A stretch of 17,567 nt of DNA from Acidimicrobiales bacterium (GTDB lineage: Bacteria > Actinomycetota > Acidimicrobiia > Acidimicrobiales > Palsa-688): contig JAFAWZ010000226.1 in NCBI GenBank assembly GCA_019241495.1, positions 1 through 17,567 of the forward strand, given 5' to 3'. The translations under genes were made by a program, and so were the position numbers. The notes beneath the pieces were generated by a model. That model did not search any database. It had not been told where the DNA came from and was given only the letters and a program-made list of their open reading frames with translations. Shown here piece by piece: positions 1 through 7,106 of the stretch (positions are counted from its first letter, which is position 1; the number at the start of each line of letters is the position of its first letter).

Positions 1-1
1 G

Positions 2-298
2 ACCTTCCCCGGCTGCCACATCCACGCCCGCCCCATCGGGGTGTTCCGGATGCAAGACGAGGCCGGGGTCGACGCCAAGGTGCTGTGCGTGATCGACAGC
101 GACCACCGCTGGGACCATGTCCAGGAACTGCACGATCTGCCCGAGCACCAGCTCAAGGAGATCGCCCACTTCTTCGAGATCTACAAGGACCTCGAGCCGG
201 GGAAGGAGACCTTCACCCGGGGTTGGGAAGGGCGGGGGGCGGCCGAGTCGGAGGTCGAGCAGGGCCGGGCCCGGTTCCTCGCCGGGCGCTCTAGCTGA
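2..298 (+). CDS. ppa: Inorganic pyrophosphatase (class I), 3' part only
   Basis: The reading frame is already open at base 2 and ends with TGA at 296-298, so only the C-terminal ~98 residues are in the window. Class I soluble pyrophosphatase hydrolyses PPi to two phosphates with Mg2+ in the cytoplasm and pulls biosynthetic reactions forward. The visible part carries family hallmarks: ARPIGVFRMQDEAG, then a D-x-KVLCV stretch, DHRWDHVQELHDLP, and the conserved HFFEIYKDLEPGK block, which holds the Lys/Tyr residues that bind phosphate in this family. The C-terminal tail is short and charged. The stop lies only 4 nt from the end of the convergent acpP gene, with no visible terminator between them. 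An in-frame GTG at 41 is an internal valine, not the start. The identification is secure; the N-terminus is outside the window. Confidence 0.95.
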   Translation, partial: TFPGCHIHARPIGVFRMQDEAGVDAKVLCVIDSDHRWDHVQELHDLPEHQLKEIAHFFEIYKDLEPGKETFTRGWEGRGAAESEVEQGRARFLAGRSS

Positions 299-302
299 AA
301 GA

Positions 303-560
303 TCAGTCCGAGGACGCCACGCCGGCCAGCCCGGCCACTATGTCGAAGGCCTGCCCCACGGTCTGGAGCTGCTCAGGGTCCACATCGGGGATCTTTATTG
401 AGAAGGCGTCGTTCAGGGCCAAGGTGATCTCCACCACGGCCAGGCTGTCCGCGTCGAGGTCCTCGCGCCAGCGGGCGCCGACGGTCACCTCGGCCGGCTC
501 GATGTCGAGGACTTCCGCCACGCAACCCTGGAAGGTGTCGAATGCCTCTCCTCGATCCAT
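303..560 (-). CDS. acpP: Acyl carrier protein
   Basis: An 85-residue acidic protein of normal ACP length. The signature DADSLAVVE carries Ser39, the expected 4'-phosphopantetheine attachment site, at the start of helix II; helix III and IV motifs IKIPDVDPEQLQTVGQAFD follow. ACP carries the growing acyl chain as a thioester between the FAS-II enzymes encoded next door (fabI, fabG, fabZ, fabF). The usual residue after the DSL motif is Asp or Met; Ala here is a small departure. The gene is divergent from fabI (66 nt between starts) and convergent with ppa. No Shine-Dalgarno is visible before the ATG, but TAACTT lies exactly 6 nt upstream, so a leaderless mRNA is likely. It could in principle be a specialised ACP, but its place among fab genes favours the primary one. 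Confidence 0.92.
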   Translation of the reverse strand: MDRGEAFDTFQGCVAEVLDIEPAEVTVGARWREDLDADSLAVVEITLALNDAFSIKIPDVDPEQLQTVGQAFDIVAGLAGVASSD

Positions 561-572
561 CCCGCCAAGTTA
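561..572 (-). promoter_or_regulatory. Candidate leaderless promoter of acpP
   Basis: Read on the minus strand, TAACTT (572-567) fits the actinobacterial -10 consensus TANNNT and is followed by 6 nt and then the ATG of acpP. That would place the transcription start at the A of the start codon. No convincing -35 element was seen. Confidence 0.4.
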
Positions 573-610
573 GTCGGTGAAGGGGTCGCTCCCCCGGTTA
601 CCAGGCAGTG

Positions 611-626
611 CGTATGGTGTCGGGCT
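611..626 (+). promoter_or_regulatory. Candidate promoter of the fabI-fabG-fabZ operon
   Basis: TATGGT (613-618) is a TANNNT-type -10 box, 8 nt before the fabI ATG, so the 5' leader would be about 0-2 nt. No Shine-Dalgarno is visible. From 611 to the ATG the sequence matches the fabF promoter-start region on the other strand at 15 of 19 positions, including the shared GTCGGGC just before the start codon. Confidence 0.4.
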
Positions 627-1403
627 ATGCCCGGACTGCTCGATGGCAAGCGCATCCTCGTCACCGGGGTGCTGACCGATGACTCTCTCGCCTACTCGGT
701 GGCGGAGCTGGCCCAGCGCCAAGGCGCCGAGATCGTGCTGACCGGCGCGGGCCGGGGCATGTCGCTGACCAAGCGGGTGGCCCGGCACCTGCCCGACCCC
801 CCCGACGTCCTCGAGCTCGACGTCACAGTGGCCGGGCACACCGAGGCCGTCGCCGCCGCCATCGAACAACGATGGGGCCGCCTCGACGGCATGCTCCACT
901 CCATCGGCTTCGCCCCGTCCTCGTGCCTGGGCGGCGGATTCCTCGCCGCGCCCTGGGACGACGTGAAGGTGGCGATCGAGATCTCCGCCTACTCTCTCAA
1001 GGTCCTGGCGGCCGGCTTTCGGGCCCTGATGCAAGCGGCGGGCGGGGGCTCGATCGTCGGCCTCGACTTCGACGCCCGCGTGGCCTGGCCGGGCTACGAC
1101 TGGATGGGCGTGGCCAAGGCGGCGCTGGAATCGACGGCCCGTTACCTCGCCCGGGACCTGGGGCCCGACCGGATCCGGGTGAACCTGGTCGCAGCCGGCC
1201 CGGTCCGCACCATGGCGGCCAGGTCGATCCCGGGATTCAGCGCCTTCGAGGAGGCATGGGACGGCCGGGCCCCGCTCGGGTGGAGCGTCACTGACCCCTC
1301 GCCGGTGGCCCAGGCCTGTGTGGCTCTCCTGTCGGACTGGTTCCCGGCGACGACCGGCGAGATGGTTCACGTCGATGGCGGCTTCCACGCCATGGGGGTC
1401 TGA
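627..1403 (+). CDS. fabI: Enoyl-ACP reductase (InhA-like FabI)
   Basis: A 258-residue short-chain-dehydrogenase-type enoyl-ACP reductase, which reduces trans-2-enoyl-ACP to acyl-ACP with NADH in the last step of each FAS-II cycle. The N-terminus LLDGKRILVTG, HSIGF (91-95), GLDFDA with Phe148, catalytic Tyr157 and Lys164 in YDWMGVAKAALES, and VAAGPVRT ending at Thr195 match Mycobacterium InhA (Phe149, Tyr158, Lys165, Thr196) with an offset of one. The C-terminus LLSDWFPATTGEMVHVDGG is also InhA-like. The substrate-binding loop after Thr195 is about 10 residues shorter than in InhA and equals the E. coli FabI length. It is the first gene of fabI-fabG-fabZ; the fabG start is 7 nt after its stop. 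ATG 627 is chosen because the family starts directly before the GLLDGKR block. Confidence 0.95.
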   Translation: MPGLLDGKRILVTGVLTDDSLAYSVAELAQRQGAEIVLTGAGRGMSLTKRVARHLPDPPDVLELDVTVAGHTEAVAAAIEQRWGRLDGMLHSIGFAPSSCLGGGFLAAPWDDVKVAIEISAYSLKVLAAGFRALMQAAGGGSIVGLDFDARVAWPGYDWMGVAKAALESTARYLARDLGPDRIRVNLVAAGPVRTMAARSIPGFSAFEEAWDGRAPLGWSVTDPSPVAQACVALLSDWFPATTGEMVHVDGGFHAMGV

Positions 1404-1409
1404 TCCGCC

Positions 1410-2111
1410 ATGGCGAGAACCGTGCTCGTGACCGGCGGCAACCGCGGCATCGGCCTGGCTACCGCCGAGCTGTTCCGGGCCCAGGGCGACAACGTGGCTG
1501 TCACTTACCGCCGCGACGCCCCGGACGGTTTTCCGGCTGTCCGCTGCGACGTGACCGACCCCGAGCAGGTCGAGCAGGCGTTCGCCGAGGTCGAGGAGAA
1601 GATCGGCCCGGTCGAGGTCCTCGTGTCGAACGCCGGGCTGAACCAGGACCAGCTCCTCCTGTCGATGAAGGAAGACGCCTGGGCCGCGGTGCTCGATACC
1701 AACCTCTCGGGTGCGTACCGGGTGGCCCGCCGGGCGACTTCCAAGATGATCCGGGCCCGGTGGGGGCGGATGATCTTCGTGTCATCGGTGGTGGCGCTCA
1801 CCGGCTCGCCCGGCCAGACGAACTACGCCGCTTCGAAGGCCGGCCTGGTCGGCTTCGCCCGCTCCCTGGCCCGAGAGATCGGCGGCCGGGGGGTGACCGT
1901 CAACGTGGTCGCCCCGGGCTTCGTAACCACTGACATGACAGCGGAACTGTCAGCATCGCGGCGCGACGAGATCCTCGCCCAAGTTCCCCTGAAGCGGATG
2001 GCCTCACCCGAGGAGGTGGCCGCCATGATCGGCTTTTTGGCATCGGAGGAGGCCGGGTACGTCACGGGAGCGGTCCTGCCGGTCGACGGCGGTCTGGGGA
2101 TGGGACATTGA
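1410..2111 (+). CDS. fabG: 3-oxoacyl-ACP reductase
   Basis: A 233-residue SDR enzyme that reduces 3-oxoacyl-ACP to (R)-3-hydroxyacyl-ACP with NADPH. The Rossmann motif TGGNRGIG is at 8-15 and SNAG at 73-76. The catalytic tetrad reads as Asn98 (DTNLSG), Ser126 (SSVV), Tyr139 and Lys143 (NYAASKAG). APGFVTTDMT (168-177) and the C-terminal GYVTGAVLPVDGG are standard FabG. Length is slightly short of E. coli FabG (244). The ATG is 7 nt after the fabI stop, and the TGA overlaps the TTG start of fabZ by 3 nt (combined span TTGA), indicating one transcript and probable translational coupling. The position between fabI and fabZ makes FAS-II ketoreduction much more likely than another SDR role. Confidence 0.94.
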   Translation: MARTVLVTGGNRGIGLATAELFRAQGDNVAVTYRRDAPDGFPAVRCDVTDPEQVEQAFAEVEEKIGPVEVLVSNAGLNQDQLLLSMKEDAWAAVLDTNLSGAYRVARRATSKMIRARWGRMIFVSSVVALTGSPGQTNYAASKAGLVGFARSLAREIGGRGVTVNVVAPGFVTTDMTAELSASRRDEILAQVPLKRMASPEEVAAMIGFLASEEAGYVTGAVLPVDGGLGMGH

Positions 2112-2545
2112 CGGAAAAAGGGCTACCTGATCCGGCCGACGTTCTACCCCACCGGCCGCCGTTCCTGTTCGTCGACGAGGTCGTCGACATGGTGCCGTCG
2201 AAATCAGCGCGGGGCCTGTGGCGGCTGAGCGGGGACGAGCCCTTCTTCGCCGGGCACTTCCCGGGTCGGCCGACCCTTCCGGGCGTGCTGATGGTGGAGT
2301 CCCTCGCTCAGCTCGGTGCCATCGCGGTGCTCTCCGACGAGACTTACTCCGGGAAGCTCCCGCTCTTCGGGGGGATCGACAAGGCCCGCTTCCGCCGCCA
2401 GGTCGTACCAGGCGACACGCTCGAGCTGGAGGTCGAGCTGGACCAGATGGGAGCCAGCGCCGGCAAGGGCCGCGGCACCGCGACCGTTGACGGCAAGATC
2501 GCCTGTCAGACCTCGCTTTTCTTCGTCATCGTCCCCGCCCGATGA
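2108..2545 (+). CDS. fabZ: 3-hydroxyacyl-ACP dehydratase
   Basis: A 145-residue hot-dog-fold dehydratase that removes water from 3-hydroxyacyl-ACP to give the trans-2-enoyl product used by FabI. The conserved LPHRPPFLFVD is at 13-23. Catalytic His50 lies in GHFPGRPTLPG and catalytic Glu64 in LMVESLAQ, the FabZ rather than FabA pattern. The start is TTG in the TTGA overlap with the fabG stop; it leaves a normal short N-terminus before the first conserved block, and no better ATG was seen. The 3' end overlaps the 3' end of the convergent fabF gene by 20 bp (2526-2545), so the C-termini of two FAS-II enzymes share DNA in opposite directions. Length is typical of the family. Confidence 0.93.
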   Translation: MTEKGLPDPADVLPHRPPFLFVDEVVDMVPSKSARGLWRLSGDEPFFAGHFPGRPTLPGVLMVESLAQLGAIAVLSDETYSGKLPLFGGIDKARFRRQVVPGDTLELEVELDQMGASAGKGRGTATVDGKIACQTSLFFVIVPAR

Positions 2546-3758
2546 CGAGGGTGGCATTGTGGCCACCGAAGCCGAAGCTGTTGGTCAGCGCCACGTCGAC
2601 CTGTGCCGCCCGGGCCTGGTTGGCCACGTAGTCCAGATCGCAGTCCGGGTCCGCGGTCTCCTGGTTGATCGTCGGCGGCAGCGTGGCGGAGTTGAGGGCG
2701 AGCAGGCACACGCCGGCTTCGAGCGCTCCGGCCGCACCGAGCGTGTGTCCCGTCATGGACTTGGTGGAGGAAACAGCCGGCATTTTTTCCCCGAACACCC
2801 GCTTCAGCGCGATGGTCTCGATCCGGTCGTTGGGTGGCGTCGAGGTGCCGTGCGCGTTGATGTAGCCGACTGCGCCAAGTGCCACCCCCGCGTCGGCCAG
2901 CGCCATCTCCATGGCCCGGGCCGCGCCCTCGCCTTCGGGGTGCGGCTGGGTCATGTGATAAGCGTCGGAGGTGGCGCCGTAGCCGAGGACCTCGCCCAGG
3001 ATCGGTGCTCCCCGGCCGAGGGCACGGTCCCGATCCTCGATGACGAGAGCAGCCGCCGCCTCGCCCATGACGAACCCGTCGCGCCGGGCGTCGAACGGTC
3101 TCGACGCGGCCTCCGGACCGTCGTTGCGGGTCGACAGGGCCTTCATGGCCGCGAACCCGGCCATTCCCACCCGGGTGACCGCAGCCTCGCTCCCCCCGCA
3201 CACCACGGCGTCGACCCGGCCGGCCCGGATCAGGTCCACGCTCTCCCCGATGGCCTGGGCCGACGCGGCGCACGCTGTCACGGCGCAGGAGCTGTAGCCC
3301 TTGATGCCCCACTCCATGGCCACGTGGCCGGCGACCATGTTCGGGATCATCATGGGCAGGACGTAGGGGCTCACCCATTCCGGGCCCCGGGCGTTGAGCA
3401 CCGCGGTGCCCTCCTCCAGGGAGCGGATGCCGCCGATGCCGGTACCCCACACCGTGCCGATGCGCTCGGCGTCGGATGCCACGTCGAGGCCCGCCTGGCC
3501 GATGGCCTCGGCCGCCGCCACCAGCGCGAGCTGCCCGACCCGGTCGAGGTGCTTGGCCCGCCTGCGGCCGAACGCGATCTCGGGCTCGAAACCGGGCACC
3601 TCGGCCGCGATCCGCACCGGGAAGTCGGTCGCGTCGAAGTGGGAGATCTTCACCACCCCGGAGCGGCCGGCGATCAGCGCCGCCCAGGTAGAGGCGGTGT
3701 CGAGGCCCAACGGGGTGATCATCCCCAACCCAGTAACCACCACCCGGCGACGACCCAC
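2526..3758 (-). CDS. fabF: 3-oxoacyl-ACP synthase II (KAS II)
   Basis: A 410-residue condensing enzyme that elongates acyl-ACP with malonyl-ACP. Counting from GTG 3758, the nucleophile Cys163 falls in VTACAAS, the first catalytic His303 in INAHGTSTPPND and the second His338 in KSMTGHTLGAAG; Cys163 and His303 match E. coli FabF numbering exactly, which supports this start over an in-frame GTG at 3806. VVVTGLGMITPLG follows the start directly, and NSFGFGGHN lies near the C-terminus, as in the family. It is transcribed against fabZ, with 20 bp of 3' overlap, and divergently from the transporter gene (68 nt between starts). No clear Shine-Dalgarno; a TAGGAT box lies 8 nt upstream of the GTG. Confidence 0.94.
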   Translation of the reverse strand: MGRRRVVVTGLGMITPLGLDTASTWAALIAGRSGVVKISHFDATDFPVRIAAEVPGFEPEIAFGRRRAKHLDRVGQLALVAAAEAIGQAGLDVASDAERIGTVWGTGIGGIRSLEEGTAVLNARGPEWVSPYVLPMMIPNMVAGHVAMEWGIKGYSSCAVTACAASAQAIGESVDLIRAGRVDAVVCGGSEAAVTRVGMAGFAAMKALSTRNDGPEAASRPFDARRDGFVMGEAAAALVIEDRDRALGRGAPILGEVLGYGATSDAYHMTQPHPEGEGAARAMEMALADAGVALGAVGYINAHGTSTPPNDRIETIALKRVFGEKMPAVSSTKSMTGHTLGAAGALEAGVCLLALNSATLPPTINQETADPDCDLDYVANQARAAQVDVALTNSFGFGGHNATLVIGRGR

Positions 3759-3774
3759 GGCCCGACATCCTACG
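3759..3774 (-). promoter_or_regulatory. Candidate promoter of fabF
   Basis: On the minus strand, TAGGAT (3772-3767) is a TANNNT-type -10 element, 8 nt before the GTG start. The block including the preceding CG and the spacer GTCGGGCC is nearly the same as that before fabI, which suggests coordinated expression. The AGGA inside the box could alternatively be read as a weak ribosome binding site for a longer transcript. Confidence 0.35.
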
Positions 3775-3826
3775 GAAACGGGGCGATGAGGTAGAGCGGT
3801 TCGCACTGCTGGTAGAACATCTGCTC

Positions 3827-6142
3827 ATGGCCAAGGCGACGAGCGCCCCCCAGAACGCGTACCCGGAGACGCTCGGCTACCGGCTCAAACGCTCCTTGCT
3901 CGGGCCGCCCCTCGTCACCGAGGCGCTGGAGAACGAGCGGCTGAGCAACCCGGTCGCCATGGGCGTGCTCAGCTGCGACATGATCTCCTCGTCGGCCTAC
4001 GGGACCGAGGAGATGCTGACCGTCCTGGTGCCAGCGGTGGGGGCAGCGGCGTTCTCGCTGGTCCTCCCGGTGACGGCCGCCATCTTGGTCATCCTCATCA
4101 TCGTCACGCTGTCCTACCGGGAAGTGGTGATGGTCTACACCAAGGCGGGCGGCTCCTACGTGGTCGCCCGGGAGAACTTCGGGGTCTACGTGGCCCAGTT
4201 CTCGGCGGTGGCGTTGTTGATCGACTACACGTTGACCGTGGCGGTGCAGACGGCCGCCGGCACCGCGGCGGTGACCTCGGCGTTGCCCGCGCTGGCCCAC
4301 GAGAGCTACCAGACCGGTATCTCGGTGGTCGTCGTGGCCCTGCTCATGTGGGGCAACCTGCGGGGCATCCGGGAGGCGGGGAAGACCTTCGCCTTCCCGA
4401 CGTACTTCTTCATCTTCTCGCTCGGCCTGGTCGTGTTGATCGGGCTCTTCAAGGTCGCGACCGGACACATCGGTGTCTACAACGACCACGTCGCGGGTGC
4501 CTTCAACCTGGGCCACCCCGGAGGCGGAGTGCTCGAAGGGGTCTCCGTGTTCATCCTCCTGCGGGCCTTTGCGAACGGCGGCTCCTCCCTCACCGGTCTG
4601 GAGGCCATCTCCAACAGCGTCTCGGTCTTCAATCCTCCCGAGGGCCACAACGCCCGCAAGGTGCTCGGCTGGATGAGCACCACCCTCGGGGTGCTGGTGG
4701 CCGGCGTGTCCATACTCGCCCACTACACCCATGCCATCCCCTACCTGGTGGGCTCGCCGACGGTCATCTCGCAGGTCGCCAAGGCCGCTTTCGGCAGCAG
4801 CTTCTGGGGCCACACCGGCTACTACATGGTCCAGGTCGCCACCATGCTCATCCTCTGGACAGGGGCCAACACCAGCTTCAACGGTTTCCCCTTCCTGGCC
4901 AACTTCGTCGCCGAGGACCGGTTCCTGCCCCGCCCGTTCACGAGGCGGGGCCACCGCCTGGTGTTCTCGAACGGGATCATCTTCCTCGGTCTGGTGGGCA
5001 TCGGCCTGCTCTTGATCACCCGGGCCAAGGTCGACAAGCTCGTCAGCCTCTACGCCATCGGCGTGTTCTGCGGGTTCACGATGGCGGGCAGCGGCATGGT
5101 CAAGCACCACCTGCGGGAAAGGGAACCGGGCTGGCGCTACAAGGCGGTCATCAACGGGTCGGCGGGAGTCCTCTCGGCGATCGTCGTTGTCATCTTCGCC
5201 GTCACCAAGTTCACCGAGGGGGCGTGGGCCGTCGTCGTGCTGTTCCCCACCCTCATGTACCTCCTCATCCGGACCCACCGCCAGTACCAGGCGGAGGCCC
5301 GCATCCTCGGCGAAGGCGCAGCCGAGGCGGCGGTGGAGGCTCGCCCCCTCCCCCGCCATGTCGCCTTCGTGTTGGTCGACAGCCTCGACCTGGCCACGGC
5401 CCGGGCCATCCAGTACGCCCGGAGCCTCTCGGTTGACGACCTGAGAGCCGTCCACTTCGTGCTCGACCCGGTGCGGGCCCAGCGCATCGCCGACCGCTGG
5501 GTGCGCCTCGGCCTGAGCCGCCTCCCCCTCGACCTGATCGACTGCCCGGATCGGCGGGTCGACCGGGCTGCGTTGGAGATGGCCATCGAGGCCAGCGCGG
5601 ACGGCCAGACCGAGGTGAGCGTGCTGATGCCCCGGCGCGCTTACCGTTTTGGCCTGGGCCGGATCCTGCACAGCTCCACGGGTGAGAGCATCGCGGCGTC
5701 GATCAGCCGGCTCGACCATGTGAACGCCACGATCGTGCCCTTCGATGTAAGCGACCTGGGGCGGCTGGGCGACCGGGCCAGGAAGAAGAAGGTCCCGCCC
5801 TCGGAGGGCGAACAGGCCGAACAGAAGATCGACGAGGAGCGGCTGCCGAGACTCGATGGCGCGACCCCGATCTCGCAGCTTCACTCCCGCCAGCAGGCCA
5901 AGGTCGCGGGCCGGGTCAAGTCGGTGACTGTTCAACCCTGGGGTGACACCGCCTCGCTACAGGTGCAGCTGACCGACGACCATGACCGTATGACGATCGT
6001 TTTCCTGGGTCGCCGGCAGATCGCCGGGCTGACCCCGGGCTGCCGCATCGTGGTGGACGGCACCGTCGCCGAGCTCAAGGGGCACAAAGCGATGATCAAC
6101 CCGCACTACGAGTTCGTGTCCAACGGGCGCGACGCGGAGTAG
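3827..6142 (+). CDS. KimA/APC-type transporter fused to an OB-fold domain
   Basis: A 771-residue protein with three parts. Residues ~40-480 form a hydrophobic APC-superfamily permease of about 12 membrane segments, with an early SCDMISSSAYGTEEML block and TKAGGSYVVARENFG, as in KimA-like potassium transporters and the actinobacterial Rv2690c group. Residues ~485-670 are soluble and presumably cytoplasmic, like the KimA C-terminal domain. A charged linker (DRARKKKVPPSEGEQAEQKI) leads to an OB-fold-like domain, ~678-765, with RQQAKVAGRVKSV, FLGRR (726-730), GLTPG and NPHYEF (758-763). From recall of actinobacterial genomes, this last domain matches a small OB protein usually encoded separately, near the permease and TrkA-type K+ genes. 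Substrate (K+ or an amino acid) is inferred. No obvious Shine-Dalgarno before ATG 3827. The methyltransferase gene follows after 6 nt. Confidence 0.85.
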   Translation: MAKATSAPQNAYPETLGYRLKRSLLGPPLVTEALENERLSNPVAMGVLSCDMISSSAYGTEEMLTVLVPAVGAAAFSLVLPVTAAILVILIIVTLSYREVVMVYTKAGGSYVVARENFGVYVAQFSAVALLIDYTLTVAVQTAAGTAAVTSALPALAHESYQTGISVVVVALLMWGNLRGIREAGKTFAFPTYFFIFSLGLVVLIGLFKVATGHIGVYNDHVAGAFNLGHPGGGVLEGVSVFILLRAFANGGSSLTGLEAISNSVSVFNPPEGHNARKVLGWMSTTLGVLVAGVSILAHYTHAIPYLVGSPTVISQVAKAAFGSSFWGHTGYYMVQVATMLILWTGANTSFNGFPFLANFVAEDRFLPRPFTRRGHRLVFSNGIIFLGLVGIGLLLITRAKVDKLVSLYAIGVFCGFTMAGSGMVKHHLREREPGWRYKAVINGSAGVLSAIVVVIFAVTKFTEGAWAVVVLFPTLMYLLIRTHRQYQAEARILGEGAAEAAVEARPLPRHVAFVLVDSLDLATARAIQYARSLSVDDLRAVHFVLDPVRAQRIADRWVRLGLSRLPLDLIDCPDRRVDRAALEMAIEASADGQTEVSVLMPRRAYRFGLGRILHSSTGESIAASISRLDHVNATIVPFDVSDLGRLGDRARKKKVPPSEGEQAEQKIDEERLPRLDGATPISQLHSRQQAKVAGRVKSVTVQPWGDTASLQVQLTDDHDRMTIVFLGRRQIAGLTPGCRIVVDGTVAELKGHKAMINPHYEFVSNGRDAE

Positions 6143-6148
6143 ATCCAG

Positions 6149-6697
6149 TTGTCGTTTGACGGAGCGGCGTACCAGGCCCGCTTCGACGAGCTGGCCCGAG
6201 GCGGAATGGACGTTCACGGCGAGGCCGCCTTCGTTCGCACCTTCGCGCCGAGGGCCGTGCTCGACGCTGGCTGCGGAACCGGTCGGGTGGCCATCGAGCT
6301 GGCCCGGCACGGGATAGAGACCGTCGGGGTGGACGTGAGCCCGTCGATGATCGCCGAGGCCCGGCGCCAGGCCCCCGCCCTCGAGTGGATCGAAGCGGAC
6401 CTCGCCGGCTTGCGTCTCGGCCGGGTCTTCGACGTGGTGGTGCTGGCGGGCAACGTCCCCCTCTTCTGCCCAGCCGCCCGCCGGGCCGAGCTGGTTGCGT
6501 CGTGTGCGCTCCATGTCGCTCCAGGTAGATGCTTGGTAGCCGGGTTCCAGCTCGACCGGGACTACACGCTGCGGAAGTACGACTCGAGCTGCACCGGCGC
6601 GGGGCTGGCGCTGGAGAGTCGGTGGGCGACGTGGAGCGGGGAACCTTTTTCCGATGGGGGCGGGTACGCGGTGAGCGTGCACCGCCGCCCGGCGTAG
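6149..6697 (+). CDS. Class I SAM-dependent methyltransferase, small
   Basis: A 182-residue protein with a Rossmann-type SAM-binding core: motif I AVLDAGCGTGR (36-46), an acidic end of strand 2 in VGVDVSPSM (59-67), WIEADL (80-85) and FDVVVLAGN (94-102). The substrate cannot be told from sequence. The length is short for the superfamily (usually 200-260), with only a small C-terminal part after the core. TTG 6149 is preceded by GGAG (6136-6139) in the end of the transporter gene, 9 nt away; an ATG at residue 20 is possible but would cut the N-terminal helix. It lies 6 nt after the transporter stop and is presumably co-transcribed. It converges on the mmcQ-like gene with a 13-nt gap. Confidence 0.85.
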   Translation: MSFDGAAYQARFDELARGGMDVHGEAAFVRTFAPRAVLDAGCGTGRVAIELARHGIETVGVDVSPSMIAEARRQAPALEWIEADLAGLRLGRVFDVVVLAGNVPLFCPAARRAELVASCALHVAPGRCLVAGFQLDRDYTLRKYDSSCTGAGLALESRWATWSGEPFSDGGGYAVSVHRRPA

Positions 6698-6710
6698 CCC
6701 AGCCGCCGGT

Positions 6711-7091
6711 TCAGGCCTGGTCCTCGGGGTCGAGCGCGTCGACCAGCCGCTTCGGAGCGACAGCCCGAAACGCCTCGCGGCACACCACGGCGACCTCCGC
6801 CCAGTCCACGTGGCCGTCCAGGCGCATGCCGAGCCATCCCCGGTGCCCGACGTAGGGCGGGCGGAAGAACCGCTCCGGTTCGCTCGTCACCATCTCCTGC
6901 TGGGCACCGGGCGGGGCGGCACACCACAGGTGGGGGAAATGGTGGTCGTGGTGGCCGCCGGCCCAGAGCATGAGGAACTGCTTTCCGGCGAAGAAGGCGG
7001 GCGCACCGTGGCTCTGCCGTTCGGTGGCACCGGGCAGGACCAGACAGATGGCGCGCACCCTGGCCTCCACGTCCTTGGCCGGATCGTTCAC
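6711..7091 (-). CDS. MmcQ/YjbR family protein
   Basis: A 126-residue protein of the MmcQ/YjbR (CyaY-like fold) family. The pattern is RVRAICLVLPGATERQSHG, then PAFFAGKQFLMLW, MVTSEPERFFRPPYVGHRGWLGMRL and a C-terminal WAEVAVVCREAFRAVAPKRL, which is the usual order. Members are small soluble proteins often annotated as DNA-binding; their biochemical role is poorly known. The start is GTG at 7091 with a very strong ribosome binding site, AAGGAGG, 6 nt upstream. The gene is the last of a minus-strand operon, 15 nt after the UbiA-like gene, so it is probably translated from that mRNA; the context does not reveal a shared pathway. Family assignment is firm, function is not. Confidence 0.85.
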   Translation of the reverse strand: MNDPAKDVEARVRAICLVLPGATERQSHGAPAFFAGKQFLMLWAGGHHDHHFPHLWCAAPPGAQQEMVTSEPERFFRPPYVGHRGWLGMRLDGHVDWAEVAVVCREAFRAVAPKRLVDALDPEDQA

Positions 7092-7106
7092 GATTTCCTC
7101 CTTGTG

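Noticed and set aside
570..1388. A 272-residue minus-strand open frame opposite fabI
   Set aside because: Shadow of fabI; no domain and unusual composition.
2316..3794. A 492-residue plus-strand open frame over fabZ and fabF
   Set aside because: It runs antisense through fabF, whose catalytic residues and numbering are intact; low-complexity composition.
3770..5935. A 721-residue minus-strand open frame opposite the transporter gene
   Set aside because: It is antisense to a clearly conserved membrane protein, is very rich in His, Asp, Gly and Arg, and shows no family; typical shadow of high-GC coding DNA.
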